Shown: piece after piece, positions 17,160 through 27,607 of the stretch
Position numbering within the stretch: position 1 is the stretch's first letter
Layout: the number at the start of each line of letters is the position of its first letter
Origin: Pelagomonas calceolata
Taxonomy: Eukaryota > Sar > Pelagophyceae > Pelagomonadales > Pelagomonadaceae
Assembly: GCA_918797485.1 (NCBI GenBank)
Contig: CAKKNE010000001.1
Coordinates: 3,658,001-3,722,000 of the forward strand
Length of the DNA stretch: 64,000 bases
Reading direction: 5' to 3'
The notes under the pieces: generated by a model
The model's input: only the letters and a program-made list of their open reading frames with translations
Database searches by the model: none
Told to the model about the DNA's origin: nothing
Translations under genes and position numbers: made by a program

Positions 17160-18215
17160 ATGCACCCATCAACCATTGCCCTCCTTTGCCTCTGCGGCAG
17201 TCGAGCCCTGCGACCACCATCACCCGTGTTCACACAACGCCGTCGATGCAGCCACAGCGCCACACCGCGAGGCTTCGGCAGCACTCCTACGAAGACCAAA
17301 AAAAAGAAAGCAAAACGCGAGGGCCTCTTCCGCGTCGAGCTGCGCCACGCCGACGGCGTTGGCGCCGCGATGGGGGCGTCGGCCGCGGCCGTCGGATGGG
17401 AGAGCGACACAAATGAGGCCACGCGGACCGACGTGGCGGGCGTACCCGGCGCATTCGTCATCCGCAACGCGCTCACGCCGAAGGAGTGCGACCGCCTCGC
17501 GGCGCTCGCCAATGAAGCCGGCTTCGAGGAAGCGCCAAAAGACGAGCGCCGCGACCAGCAGAACGGCGCCGTGAGCCTCGCCGTGGATCTGGATCCCGTG
17601 TTCCGGCGGTGCGCGCCCCTGTTGCCGCCGCGCGTGCTCGCGTACCGCGCCGCGGCGACGGCGGACCGTTGGGCCGCGCCCGGCGGAACGGAGCGGAGGC
17701 GGTGCCCCGGCGCGCCCGAGGGCCTCTACGAGTTGTCAGGATTGAACCCGCGGCTGCGCGTCTACCGCTACCGCGCGGACTCGGGGGACGTCTTCCGGCC
17801 GCACCGCGACGACTGCTGGCCCGGGTCGACGCTTGCTGGGACGGTGCTGAGCGAGGACGGCTGGGCCTACGCCGCGGACCGACGAGGACGGTGGGCCTTC
17901 CGGCCGGGTGTAGATCGGGTCTCGCACCTGTCCATGCTCCTCTACCTGACGGACGACTGCGAGGGCGGCGCGACGACTTTTTTTGATGATGATGGAGGCC
18001 CGCCCGTGCCCGTCGCCCCGGAGAAGGGCGCCGCCCTCTGCTTCTGGCAGTCGTTCAAGCTGGGCCGGGACGGCGTGCGCGACGCCGCGCTCGCGCCGGT
18101 GCACGAGGGCTCGCCGGTCACGGGCGGCGGCGCGAAGCTCGCGGTCCGGAGCGACGTCCTCTACGCTTTTCCCGTGGACGGCGAGGCGCCGGCGCCGGCT
18201 TCTTCTTCGGGGTAA
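17160..18215 (+). CDS. 2-oxoglutarate/Fe(II) dioxygenase, prolyl-4-hydroxylase type
   Basis: Protein of 351 aa. The first residues (MHPSTIALLCLCGSRALRPPSP) look like an organelle-targeting signal, and a Lys-rich stretch follows. The double-stranded beta helix lies at ~165-340. The iron ligands are visible: His215 and Asp217 in FRPHRDD, and the distal His315 in VHEGSPV. Arg330 in KLAVRSDVLY is positioned to bind 2-oxoglutarate. MLLYLTDDCEGGATTFF is the typical core strand. It would hydroxylate a protein or peptide side chain; prolyl hydroxylation is the usual reaction but the substrate is not known. The start at 17160 is the first ATG after the promoter motif. Confidence 0.8.
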   Translation: MHPSTIALLCLCGSRALRPPSPVFTQRRRCSHSATPRGFGSTPTKTKKKKAKREGLFRVELRHADGVGAAMGASAAAVGWESDTNEATRTDVAGVPGAFVIRNALTPKECDRLAALANEAGFEEAPKDERRDQQNGAVSLAVDLDPVFRRCAPLLPPRVLAYRAAATADRWAAPGGTERRRCPGAPEGLYELSGLNPRLRVYRYRADSGDVFRPHRDDCWPGSTLAGTVLSEDGWAYAADRRGRWAFRPGVDRVSHLSMLLYLTDDCEGGATTFFDDDGGPPVPVAPEKGAALCFWQSFKLGRDGVRDAALAPVHEGSPVTGGGAKLAVRSDVLYAFPVDGEAPAPASSSG

Positions 18216-18600
18216 GTATTGTTTGTGTGTGACCTCTCGCGTGGGATCGGCGGCGGCTAGCTCTGCCTTGCTTGGAACTCGTATCCGCGACGACGACGCG
18301 GGGTCTCCTTGAGCTTGAAAGAACGGTGTATTTGCCGGGTCCCTTGAGACTTGAATCTCGCGTATCTATCCCCAGGGTGCTAAAAGAAGCGTGTAAGACT
18401 CTCGAAACCCGAACGAGCTCTAGCGAGCTAGCGGCAGTAAGATACTAGCAAGTGTGAACCGGTCGGAGTCGTTGCGGCCTGCACAGGCTGCCCGACGCCG
18501 TATAAAAGGGCCGGGCGCCGTGCGGCTGCGACACTCGGTACCACGAAATCTGTCTCGCGGTCGTTGCGGGCCGCACCGGCTGCCCGACGCTGGATAAAAG
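18216..18600. other. 385-bp spacer with promoter motif and a 55-bp duplication
   Basis: No gene is seen. It contains the CTAG motif (18428-18451) and an imperfect duplication. GTCGTTGCGGCCTGCACAGG...GCCCGACG (from about 18467) is repeated as GTCGTTGCGGGCCGCACCGG...GCCCGACG (from about 18562), the second copy ending at the start codon. Confidence 0.5.
18428..18451 (+). promoter_or_regulatory. CTAG-type motif upstream of the large unknown gene
   Basis: CTAGCG, GCA, GTAAGATACTAGCAA, 150 bp upstream of the start at 18601. The upstream neighbour is on the same strand, so only one gene is served here. Confidence 0.6.
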
Positions 18601-21600
18601 ATGGACAAGACGATGGTCGAGGTCGAGCGCGACGCCCCAGGCAAGGCCTGCCCGGCCTGCGGCGCGGGGCGCGTCGACGACGTCGGCCCCTGCGCGGCCT
18701 GCGGCCGGCGCACGGCCGACCCACACATCGCGCGGCGGCCCGTCAAAAAGGAGCGGCGCACGGCGCGGGCCGAGGACGTGCTCGACCTCGCGTCGAAGTA
18801 CGCGCGGACGCACCGCGACGCGCTGACGCGGGGCGAAGCGTTACGGTTTCTGGGGGACCACGTCGCGGAGCTGCCGAACGTTTCGTTGCTCCGCCGGGGC
18901 GCTGCGTACGCGCTGGCGGCGTCAAGGGCAGCTCCTGCTGAATTCTACGGCGGCGACGGCACGCCACAAATTGCAAAGGGCGAGGCCGTGCCCGAGTGCC
19001 TCGCGCGGACCGTTCGAAGACTGTGCGACGGCGGGCATATTCTGAGAGGCAAAGCAAACATCTGGACCGAGGCCAACCAGAGCCTGGGCGCCTCGTTGCA
19101 ATGGCTGGCTTCATATGATACCGCTTCAGTGGGAGACGACCGCGGCCGGTACCCGCTCGACACCCTATTGAAGCTCTGGGCCTGCCTGCCCGAGGCCGTG
19201 GCGCGCGAGGCGACGAAGAACGCCATCGACGACTGCCACGAGGCCGTGCGAAAGCTTCACAAGCAACGCAACGACCTCGAGGGCGCGCTCGCGGGCGCGT
19301 TCGGCGACAAGGGCGACGCGGCGGCCGACGTCGGCGCCCTCGAGGCGTGCCTGGCCCAGGCCGAGGCGCTGGCCGACGAGCTCAGTAAAGAGGACCCGAA
19401 GAAGGGGGTCTACAGAAAGCGCCTGGACGACCTCGCGCAGCACCGGCGCGCCGCGGCCGCCGCGGCCGCGGCCTGCGAGGACGCGCTCGGGGACGCCGGC
19501 GACGCGCTCGCGCGATATAAACATCCAACGGACGCCGCGCTCGACCGGTGGACGGCGCACCGCGCCGCCGAGAAGCGGCTGCGGGCCTGCGGCGCGCGGC
19601 GGCGGGCGTTAGGAGAGAGGGCGCGGGCCCTGCACGCCCGGGCGAAGGAGCCGGAGCGGCGCGGACTTGATATCGACGCACTGACGCGGCGCGTCCTCGA
19701 CGGCGTCGGCGCCTACGACGCCATGGCGGCGTCGCCGCGGCTCGACGTCGTCAGTTTGATCCGGCGTATTAGGGAAGGCGAGGCGCAGCTGCCGCCGGCG
19801 CCGGCGGAACCGGTGGAACCGGTGGAGCCGGAGGCGACGCAAACGCCGCGCGACCCGCGACTCTACGACTACGCGGCGGCGCGCGTCGCGTGCGAGGAGG
19901 CCGACGCCGCTTTGGCCGCGCGGACGGCGAAGACCGCGCGGCAGCGGCTACGTATAATGCGCGCGGCGGCCCTGGCCGGCGCGCTGCCCGCGACCGTCGA
20001 CCCGGACGCGGCGGCGACGGTCGCGCATCTGTCGGACCGCCTCGCGGGCCGCCGCCGCGTGGCCGAGCGGCCCTGGGAGCAATGGGCCGCGCGCGCGCCG
20101 CCGCTCGACGCCGCGGCGCTGGCGCAGCTCCGGCGCGCGCACGACGACCCTGGCGCGGACGTCGCGGCCTCGGTCGTCGAGGCCGTCGCGGGCGGCGCCT
20201 GGCGCGCGGCGCTCGGGGACGCCAGGGACGCCGAGGCCCCGGGGCCGGCGCCCGCCGCCTTCGAGGCGCCGCCGCTGCCGCCGGCCGCCGCCGCCGCGGC
20301 CATCTACGTCCTCGCCGGCGGCAGCCCGGCCCCGGCCGACGTGCTCTTCGCCGCGCGGCGGCCGCGGCCGCGGCGCCGCCGCGCCGCCGCGCTCCCGCCG
20401 CGCGGCAAGATCGTCGCGCCGGCCGTCGCCACGGGCGTCTCTGATTTACTCGCCGGTGCCCGCGCGCGCGCCGCGCTGTGTCGCGCGGAAGCGGCGGTGC
20501 CTGAGCGGGTCGATGCGACGCTCCCGGAGGCCGCCGCGCCGCCGCCGGCCGAGGCCCCGGGCCCCGCGCCCGCGCCGCTGGCGCGCGGGACGCGGGTGAG
20601 ATACAAAGACGGCACGCTCGGCTCAATTGCAAAGTGCCACCACGACGACTTCCCGCCGTACTACGACGTCGCCCTCGCGGGCGGCCGCGTCGTCCAGTGC
20701 GAGCGCGGGTCCCTGGAGCTGGTCGACCGGCGGGCCGCCGTCGAAGCGAAACTGCGGCGCCGCGCGCCGAAGGAGATCCGGCCCGCGCTCGGCGCCGAGA
20801 CCGTCGCCGCCGCGGGCGAGGCGCTGGACGCGCTCCCGAGCACGGCGGTGGCCGCGGCGCTGGAGCCGCGGGGCCGCAGCGCGCTGGCGATCGCCGCGGC
20901 GCGGAACGACGCGAACCTCGTCACGGCGCTCCGGGACCGCGGCGCCCCGCCTGGACGGCGCGACTTCGCCGGCCGGACGGCGGCGGACGCCGCGCCGTCG
21001 ACGCGCGTCGCGCGGGCCGTCCGCTTCGGCGCCGGCGAGGATGCCGCGCCGGCGCTGGATTTTAAGAGAGGAAGCGGCCCCGTGCGGCCCGTCGACTGGG
21101 ACGTCTACGTCGCGGGCGCCGCGCGGACGCGGACCGCCAGAGGGTACGACCTGGGCGCGCGCGAAATTGTATTTGATGACGGCGAGGCGGTGCCCGTCGA
21201 AGACTGCGAACTGCGAGCTGCTGTGTGGAAATCAACCGCCACGGCGATGTCGCGAAGGCCGTGAAGTTTTGTTTCTGCGCAGGCGAGCCGGGCGCTCGGC
21301 CCTGGACGTGTACGAGCCGCTCCGCGCGCAACTCCAAAATCAGCGCGTGTCGTCGGTCGCGGGCGCGCTGGTCGACGAGCTCGCGGAGGAGTTCGTGCTG
21401 GGGTTCCGGGACCAGGGCAGAGAACTCGAGCGCGAGGCGGCGCAAGCTGAGCGCTGCGCGATGAGCGCCGAAGAACGGGCCACGCGGACTTTTCTGGCGG
21501 CCGAGGCGCGAGCGGCGCGCTTAGAACAATTGCGTTTGAATGTGCTTGCTCAGGAGACGAATTTTGGGCTCCTCTCGCCGGGGCCTCGTGCGCATCCGGC

Positions 21601-22636
21601 CCCGGCACCGGCGCCCACCGTCTACGAGACACCGGCACCCGAAGACACGGTTGCGGGCCTCGAGAGGCGTGTCGCCGCCCTGGAGTCCGATGGTCGGGTG
21701 ATCGCGAACCTCGAGGAGCGCATTGCGGCGATGGAGGAGTCAGACGACGAGGCGCCGGTGCTCGCGGCGGGCCACGAACCGGTCGAACTCGCCCACGAGG
21801 AGGAATCGGACCCCTTCGGGAAGCTACAACGTCGCGGCGACGCTCTCGGCGAGGAGGAACCGGACCCGGCGACCGGGCCCAAGCAGATTTTCGCCGCCGG
21901 CGAGCAGGCGACGGGGCCGAAACGCCTCGGCGAGGACGACGGGGACGCTACCTTCGCGCCTGGTGCACGTGTCATTTACAAGGACGGCAGTTCGGGCGTG
22001 GTCCAGAAGGCCCACCACGACGACCCCGAGGGAGGCGTCTACTACACCGTCGATTTGGGCCCTGGACGCGTCATCAATGCCTTGCACAAGTCGCTTCGGC
22101 CTCAAGATGCCGAGCAGGCGACGGGGGCGGACGAGGACGCCGCCGCGACCACGCCGCGGCCCCACGACGCCGACGCGACCCTCGACGCGCGCTTCGCGAA
22201 GCGAGAGGCGAAGGTGCGGGCGTCCTTCCTCGAGGCGACCGGATCGCTTCGAGATTACGAGCACGCGGGCCCCGACGAGGCACCGGACCGCACAGAACGC
22301 CAGCGCATACGCGCGCGCAAGCGCCGGCTCAAGAGGAATCGACGCCGGGCCGGCATCGCGGCCGCCGAGGCGCTGGCTCGAGCGCCGCTGCCCGCGGCCG
22401 AAGCGCCGGCTCCTGCCTACGCCGAGGCGCCCGCTCCTGCATATATCACGACGACGCCGCCGGCGAGCCCCGAGCGGCCGCCGAAGGACCCGGCCTTCAC
22501 GCCGACGCGCGAACGATGGTACAAACGGCGCGTCGCCGGCGTGCCGCAGAGTCCCGATACACCTCCGGCGAAACCACGTTCAGGACTGTGGGGGTTACTG
22601 TCGCGATCGGTACGGAAGAAGAAAGTAAGTGACTAG
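18601..22636 (+). CDS. Large multidomain protein of unknown function with zinc ribbon, two DDxxYY-type barrels and ankyrin repeats (spliced)
   Basis: Best read as two exons, 18601-21224 and 21283-22636, joined across a 58-bp intron (GTGGAA...TTTCTGCGCAG, phase 2), giving 1325 aa. Support for one gene: exon 1 carries RVRYKDGTLGSIAKCHHDD (~663-707) and exon 2 the sister unit RVIYKDGSSGVVQKAHHDD (~1103-1148). The N-terminus has a zinc ribbon (CPACG...CAACG, 16-37). A long helical Ala/Arg-rich region follows, and an ankyrin-like pair lies at ~747-797 (GRSALAIAAARNDANLVTAL). Exon 2 begins with a helical segment (ALVDELAEEFVLGF) and ends in a basic tail. No enzyme motif is seen. It may be a nuclear or cytoskeletal scaffold; this is inference. 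Without the splice, exon 1 would end at 21264. Confidence 0.6.
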
Positions 22637-23863
22637 TTACAACGCCGTTAATTCCGGCTCCGGGGCCTCGCCTATGCCGCCCGCGCCCCGGCGGAGCGTC
22701 TCGTCCGGCGCCGCGGGCGGCGCGTCCTCGCCGTCCGAGTCTGAGCCCCAGTCCGAGTCCGAGTCGTCGGCGGGCGGATCCGGAAACTCCGCCGCCGCGG
22801 CAATTTCGTCGGGCGCGAGCGGCGGCGTGTCGCCGCGCCCCGTGCCGCGCCACCGCTCGCGCGACGGCGGCTTCTCCGCCGGCGGGGGCGCGGACGACGA
22901 CGACTGCGCATCGTCGTCGCCGTCGCCGCGGAGCCGCCGGCGCACGAGTTTATCCTCGGCGGCCGCCGCCTGCGTCAGGCGCGCGTACTCGGCGGACGCC
23001 CGGACCCCGGCGTCCGCGTCCTCGAGCAGCGCCGCGAGGGCCTCGTCGACGTCGTCGCCGGCCGGCGCCGTCGCGAGCGCGTCGGCCACGGCGCGCCGCT
23101 CCATAACCTTCGCCGCCGCGCGCTTCGCGACGACGGCCTCGGTCACCTCGGGCGTCCACAAACCCGTGGCGTCGACGCAGGCCACGACTGCCGCCGCATC
23201 CCCAAACCGGTCGGCCAGCGCGGCCGCCGCCGCGCGGGCCGCCGTCCGCGCCAGCTTGTTCGCGCCCGGGGGCTTCGGGCCCGGCGCGCGGACGTCGCCG
23301 AGCGCGTCGCTCACGACGTGCGCCGCGCAGCGCCTGACTTTATCGTCGCCGTCCGCCAGGGCCTTGGCCGCGTTCGGCAGGCGTCTGTATGCAAGCGCCT
23401 GGACGTGCTCGTCGTTTGATTTCAAGCCCTCGCGGAGGCACTGGAGCGCGCCGAGCCGCGCCATCGCGTCCTCGTCGCGCGGCCCGCCGCTCTTCCTCCT
23501 CTGCAACGCCTTCTGCGCCAGATCCAACGCGAGCTCGACCTCCTCGGGGTCCGCGTTGCGCCGGATGACGTCCCGCGCCGCCTCGAGCGCCGCCTGGCGC
23601 GCGCAGGCGTCATCGACGCGGCCGTTCCGCTTCGACGCGGCGTAGAGCTCGCGGCAGTCCGCCGCTCTCGCGTTCGTGCCGAGGTCGCGCAGCGCGCCCG
23701 CGCGCGCCACGCCCGTTGCGCCCTTCTCTCGCATGCGTTCGCGTTGTTCATTGATTTTTCGCAGCTCGTCCGCGGCCGCCTTGTCGGCGGCGGCCGCGGC
23801 CGCCGCGACCGTGGCGGGGCTCGGCGTCCGCGCTCCCTCGCGGATGCGCACGCCGCCCTCCAT
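22637..23863 (-). CDS. ARM/HEAT-like helical repeat protein
   Basis: Protein of 408 aa from the ATG at 23863. Short Ala-rich helical units typical of armadillo/HEAT folds span ~40-300 (ARLGALQCLREGLKSNDEHVQALAYRRLPNAAKALADGDDKVRRCAAHVV). The C-terminal ~100 residues are acidic and Ser/Asp-rich (DDSDSDWGSDSDGEDAP). Probably a protein-interaction scaffold. Its stop codon (22637-22639) directly abuts the stop of the converging large gene (22634-22636), so each transcript's 3' UTR must be antisense to the other gene. An upstream open frame to 24078 lacks an ATG and is not included. Confidence 0.6.
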   Translation of the reverse strand: MEGGVRIREGARTPSPATVAAAAAAADKAAADELRKINEQRERMREKGATGVARAGALRDLGTNARAADCRELYAASKRNGRVDDACARQAALEAARDVIRRNADPEEVELALDLAQKALQRRKSGGPRDEDAMARLGALQCLREGLKSNDEHVQALAYRRLPNAAKALADGDDKVRRCAAHVVSDALGDVRAPGPKPPGANKLARTAARAAAAALADRFGDAAAVVACVDATGLWTPEVTEAVVAKRAAAKVMERRAVADALATAPAGDDVDEALAALLEDADAGVRASAEYARLTQAAAAEDKLVRRRLRGDGDDDAQSSSSAPPPAEKPPSRERWRGTGRGDTPPLAPDEIAAAAEFPDPPADDSDSDWGSDSDGEDAPPAAPDETLRRGAGGIGEAPEPELTAL

Positions 23864-24101
23864 TGCTGTGTCCTGTCGTTCCTGTCCTGCGGAGCACTCG
23901 CGCCCTCCACCGACGAGAAGCGCACGCGGTCGAACTGGCGCGACGCGATGGGGCAGCCCTCGGATCCGGCCAACGACGGCGCCGCGCGCACCCAAGCCCG
24001 CACGGTGCCGGTGATGAAGACGCCGCCGACGCGCGCCGCCGGGTCGCCCCCGAGGCGATATCTAAGATAAACCAGCAATCAATAAACACGGGGGGCGTCC
24101 T

Positions 24102-24404
24102 CTAGGAGTTCTTGCCGACGCCGTTCGACATGTTGTAGAGGCCGCGCGACACCTGGACCAGCGCGAAGCCGATGAGGGCGATGCCGACGCCGAACATGGT
24201 CTGGTCGCCCTGGCCGCCTTTGAGGTAGGTCGGGTTGTCCGCGCCGTGGAGGTGGAGGTTCTGGACGTAGGGCGTCCGGTACTCGGCGATTTTGTTGGGC
24301 ATGTTCGCCACGGGCCGCGCCATGGTCTCGAGGACGGTAAAGGACCGCGCCGGGCGCCGCAGCGCCGGCGCCGCGCGGGCCGCCGCTATCCTTGCGGCGT
24401 TCAT
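24102..24404 (-). CDS. Small mitochondrial membrane protein, possibly cytochrome c oxidase subunit 7a-like
   Basis: Protein of 100 aa. The N-terminus (MNAARIAAARAAPALRRPARSF) is an amphipathic mitochondrial presequence. NPTYLKGGQGDQTMFGVGIALIGFALVQVSRGLY pairs an LKGG--D motif with one membrane helix, the pattern of COX7a. If so, it is a small supernumerary subunit of complex IV in the inner membrane. Assignment rests on a short motif. A ~20-bp direct repeat (24379-24426) covers the start codon, so the MNAARIAA segment is encoded twice in tandem and the exact start is uncertain. Confidence 0.5.
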   Translation of the reverse strand: MNAARIAAARAAPALRRPARSFTVLETMARPVANMPNKIAEYRTPYVQNLHLHGADNPTYLKGGQGDQTMFGVGIALIGFALVQVSRGLYNMSNGVGKNS

Positions 24405-24878
24405 CGCCGCTATCCTTGCGGCGTTCTTCGCGGCTCTCCTAGGCCTGCGCGGGACGAGCGAGTGGGCGGCTGTGACGTGGGGAGCGGGGGCTTTGTTCTA
24501 AGCGTGCGGCAAGCGCGCCGCGGCCCCGCGCCTCGCGCTGAGGCTGTAATTTGCCGTTCAGCTAGAGACGGCCTTTCTGAGGCGCGGCGGTGCGGCTGCC
24601 GGAGCGCTTGCGCCACGGCTTCGAGCTGCTTCGGCGCTGTGTGTTGAGGTCGGATCGGGAGTCTCACCTCGCTTTTTTTAGCCTGAAAAAGCCGCTTGAG
24701 CAACCTGCGGAAAGCTAGTGCGTTACACAATAGCTAACTCGGACGAGAATAGGAGGACGACAGGGACGCCAGCCAGGTGGCCCCGCGGGCGCCAAGGACT
24801 GTTTAAGAGGCTCACGCGCCACGCACCACCTGCAGGCTGGACGACGGACGACCGCGACATCTCAGGCAGAGCTAGAGC
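24405..24878. other. Divergent promoter region, 474 bp
   Basis: No gene is seen. It contains a degenerate CTAG motif at 24714-24737 (minus strand reads TTAGCTATTGT then GTAACGCACTAGC). This serves the COX7a-like gene (310 bp away) and the gene at 24879 (142 bp away). Confidence 0.5.
24714..24737 (-). promoter_or_regulatory. Degenerate CTAG-type motif
   Basis: One half (GTAACGCACTAGC on the minus strand) is intact; the CTAGCG half is altered to TAGCTATT. Position between divergent genes supports it. Confidence 0.45.
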
Positions 24879-25166
24879 ATGGCAGGTGTGCGCGCAGCGG
24901 TAGAACTCGCGGCGAGCTTCGGCGTGGGGCTAGGCGCCGCGGGTGGCGCCGGGTATTATTTGCAGCAGGAATTACGTAGGAGACGAGACGAATCCATCGC
25001 CGCGCTCCGGCCGGCCGCGCCCGCGAAGGTGCCGGCCTTCGACTACGACGCGCTATACGCCGCGCCGCCGCGGCGCGAGGGCCCCGTCTACGCCTTCCTG
25101 CGGGACGGCTGGAACGGCGCCCTCGACGGCGCGCGCAAGGCCATCGGCGACATCTTCGCGCCGTGA
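24879..25166 (+). CDS. 95-aa small membrane protein, probably organellar
   Basis: A Gly-rich hydrophobic N-terminus (FGVGLGAAGGAGYYL) is followed by a basic cluster (QELRRRRDE) and a C-terminal amphipathic helix (FLRDGWNGALDGARKAIGDIF). The layout is reminiscent of small MICOS subunits such as Mic12/Mic13, with one membrane segment and a W-N helix, but the match is weak. Neighbouring a COX7a-like gene in a divergent pair is consistent with a mitochondrial role. Function is otherwise unknown. Confidence 0.5.
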   Translation: MAGVRAAVELAASFGVGLGAAGGAGYYLQQELRRRRDESIAALRPAAPAKVPAFDYDALYAAPPRREGPVYAFLRDGWNGALDGARKAIGDIFAP

Positions 25167-25455
25167 CGGCGGACCTCCCCTGTGCCCCTTAATTGTCTCT
25201 TTTACTTTCTAGCGTAGTGCATGGGGCTGGTGGGAGTCTGTGGGAGGCGTCCGCGCGCGGCACTCCCGCGCCGCCGCCGCGCCCACAGCAGGCTGGTACA
25301 TGGTGCCATTGGTGGCGCCCAACCAACAAGTGCGACACGAATTAGTGGCCGGCACCGTGTGCGAATTTGTGCGCACACACCACTACGCCAGGCTAGGATC
25401 GCTACGGCAAGAATCTCTGCGATTGCTGCAAGAGTGAAAGAGCTGCAAGTTGGTC

Positions 25456-26106
25456 ATGGCAGTAAAACTCGTCGCACGGCTGCTCCTGCTCGCCCAAATC
25501 ACGCAAGCGTTGCGCGTCACCCGCCGCTCGCTCGCCGGCGCGGCGGGAGCGCTTGCAACAGCACCACAAGTTACGAACGCCGTCCGGCCGCCCGAGTTCG
25601 TCACGCAGCAGCCGGGCTTCACGCCCACGAAGTCCGGCCTCCAGATCAAGGACGTCAAGGAGGGCACCGGCGCGGCGGCAGCCACTGGCGACCGCGTCGT
25701 CTACGAGTGGGAGGGCTACACGATCGGTTATTTTGGGCGGCCCTTCGAGAAGAAGGCTGGGTTGAAAGGTGGCGACTTCGAAGGAGAAAAGGACTACTCG
25801 CGGTTTGTGGTTGGTAGAGGAGAAGTCGTGCCGGCGCTGGAAGAAGGCGTATTGGGCGTGCGCGAGGGCGGCGTCCGCCAGATCATCTTCCCTCCCGAAT
25901 TAGGGTACCCCATGGTCGGCGACCAGCGCGACGGCAAGATGGCGGACCCGTCCCACGACCGGGTCGGCCCGAAGCCTACGTCCTTTTCAGGGTCCCGCGC
26001 GCTCGACTTCGTGCTCACCTCGAAGTCGGACAACGTCGACAAGACGTTGTTGTTGAACTTCAAGGTCGTGCGCGTCGATAAACCCGGGGGGAAGTACAAG
26101 TTCTAG
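25456..26106 (+). CDS. FKBP-type peptidyl-prolyl isomerase, plastid-targeted
   Basis: Protein of 216 aa from the ATG at 25456. The leader (MAVKLVARLLLLAQITQAL, then RVTRRSLAGAAGALATA) is bipartite, with a twin-Arg-like RRSLAGAAGAL stretch suggesting the thylakoid lumen. The FKBP fold covers ~55-215: SGLQIKDVKEGTG, GDRVVYEWEGYTI, VVPALEEGVLGVREGGVRQIIFPPELGY. Like many lumenal FKBPs it has an insert before the last strand (about 30 residues, rich in Asp/Lys/Ser). By family it accelerates proline isomerisation in thylakoid protein folding; some active-site aromatics are changed, so activity may be weak. No promoter motif was found close upstream. Confidence 0.8.
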   Translation: MAVKLVARLLLLAQITQALRVTRRSLAGAAGALATAPQVTNAVRPPEFVTQQPGFTPTKSGLQIKDVKEGTGAAAATGDRVVYEWEGYTIGYFGRPFEKKAGLKGGDFEGEKDYSRFVVGRGEVVPALEEGVLGVREGGVRQIIFPPELGYPMVGDQRDGKMADPSHDRVGPKPTSFSGSRALDFVLTSKSDNVDKTLLLNFKVVRVDKPGGKYKF

Positions 26107-27607
26107 TAAGTTTTGTGAGTACAATAATGCAATGAAAACCTAGCGTCTCGACATTCTAGCAAATTCAAACATACGCCTCGATAGCGTCAAAAGAATGACC
26201 CAAATTCAGAATACATCCTAGTCGTTCGCCGAGACCAAATATTTCAGAGTAGCGGCCCGGGAACATACCCTCGCGCCTCCCGGAAGGCACCGCCCACGAC
26301 ATTCGCGGATGAGTCTTAAGGCTTGCCAAAGTACACCAGCGATTAACGCCGCCATCTACCGTCCAAATAGTACATTATATCAACTCCAGCCCAGTTTTCA
26401 TCCACACTCGACGGAACCGGAGCCGACGGCCCGCGCTCGGAGGGCGGGAGAAGAGTTCTACTAGACAACTCCCGCGTTTATGTTCGTTTACTTCCGTTTG
26501 TTGATGGTAGAGTCCATCCAGTCCGCATCGGCGCGCACTGAGCTATTTGAGGTGATCCGTATGAGCCGCGCGATTCGTCGACTTTGCGACCCCGCGTTAC
26601 TGCGTTAAGGGGTAAATAAGTAGGACCCGCGAGTATCAGCGATGCCACCACCCAGATGGACCATAACGCCGTTGTTCTATTCACGATCGACCGACTTGCC
26701 CGTTCTCCGCGGACGACGGTGCGTACGCGGGGCACTGAATTGGCCCCAGACCCGTGAGTTATGAAATAAATTTGCATTTCAGGCGCTTTAGTAGTGGGAC
26801 GGGCCAGATAACCGGGCTGAGCGCCTACTACATTGCTCGAGACCCCACGATGCTCCGCGCGGTTCGGCCAACTCGCGAGCCCATTATCTCGCTTAATTCG
26901 GCACCACACCTGGACCTGCGACCATCAGCCCGTGTACCATCACCATGGACCTTGATGAGATCATTTGTTCCATGATCGACCGACTTGCGCGAGGTCCAGA
27001 TCAAGATGTTCACGTCCCGAGCGTGGGCAGCCAAAAGTACCCTTCTCGCAGTGTAGATGTCATATACTCGTAGTTGACTATCGATGGGGTAGTATGGGGT
27101 CCAACGAGACCGCTACGGCGACTACTGGGGCCCCTCGGGTAATTGGCGTTTTTGACGGGAACGGGGCGCCATCGGGTCCAAATTGTTTACTTTTTTCGGT
27201 AGCAGATCGGCTCGCGGACTCCCTCTGGGATAGGTCTGGGGTCGGGTAGTCGCCTATGCCGCATACGCCATCGATGCGGCAGCCCAGAGCTCTGAAAGCT
27301 ATTGCCAAGCTATTCATGGTTTTTGGGCGCGCAGTGGCGAGAGAATTGGCCAAAAATGCTGGGAGCGGCGGCGTATGCGGTGTAGGCGCTTGCACGTGTA
27401 TAGCATCGACCCTAGGCGGTCCCAGGGAGACCTCTTGGGCAGGGATTGACAGGATTCCACAGGCGCGGCCGCCATAGACCGTAGGGCGCCCTCGGCCGCG
27501 AATTAAAAAATGTCCCTTTTTGGCCCCCAGTACGTGTCCCATTGATCTCTTTGGACCAGTAGCGCACCGAACGGTACTCAGACGGCTGAATGGCGCCACG
27601 CTAAAAC
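26107..27607. other. Gene-poor 1.5-kb island, visibly less GC-rich
   Basis: No coding frame with the local codon style, no RNA gene and no recognised transposon domain. Base composition is more balanced than the surroundings. CTAG-type motif copies in opposite orientation sit at 26140-26163 and 27608-27630, close to its edges. A 14-base match (ATCGACCGACTTGC) occurs near 26686 and 26976. It could be a decayed or nonautonomous mobile element, or long non-coding sequence. Confidence 0.5.
26140..26163 (+). promoter_or_regulatory. Degenerate CTAG-type motif at the island edge
   Basis: CTAGCG then TCTCGACATTCTAGCAA. It lacks GTAA. The nearest gene to the left ends at 26106, so it is not in an obvious promoter. 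Confidence 0.35.

Noticed and set aside
19769-20632. 287-aa minus-strand Arg/Pro-rich frame inside the large unknown gene
   Set aside because: Antisense shadow of GC-rich coding sequence; no start context and no domain.
23864-24078. Upstream extension of the ARM-like gene in another frame (LVYLRYRLGGD...)
   Set aside because: It has no ATG and no splice site I could join to the gene; 23863 is the first good ATG.
26478-27599. Several 60-170 aa open frames in the gene-poor island
   Set aside because: None matches the codon style of neighbours or any domain I know, and they overlap each other on both strands.
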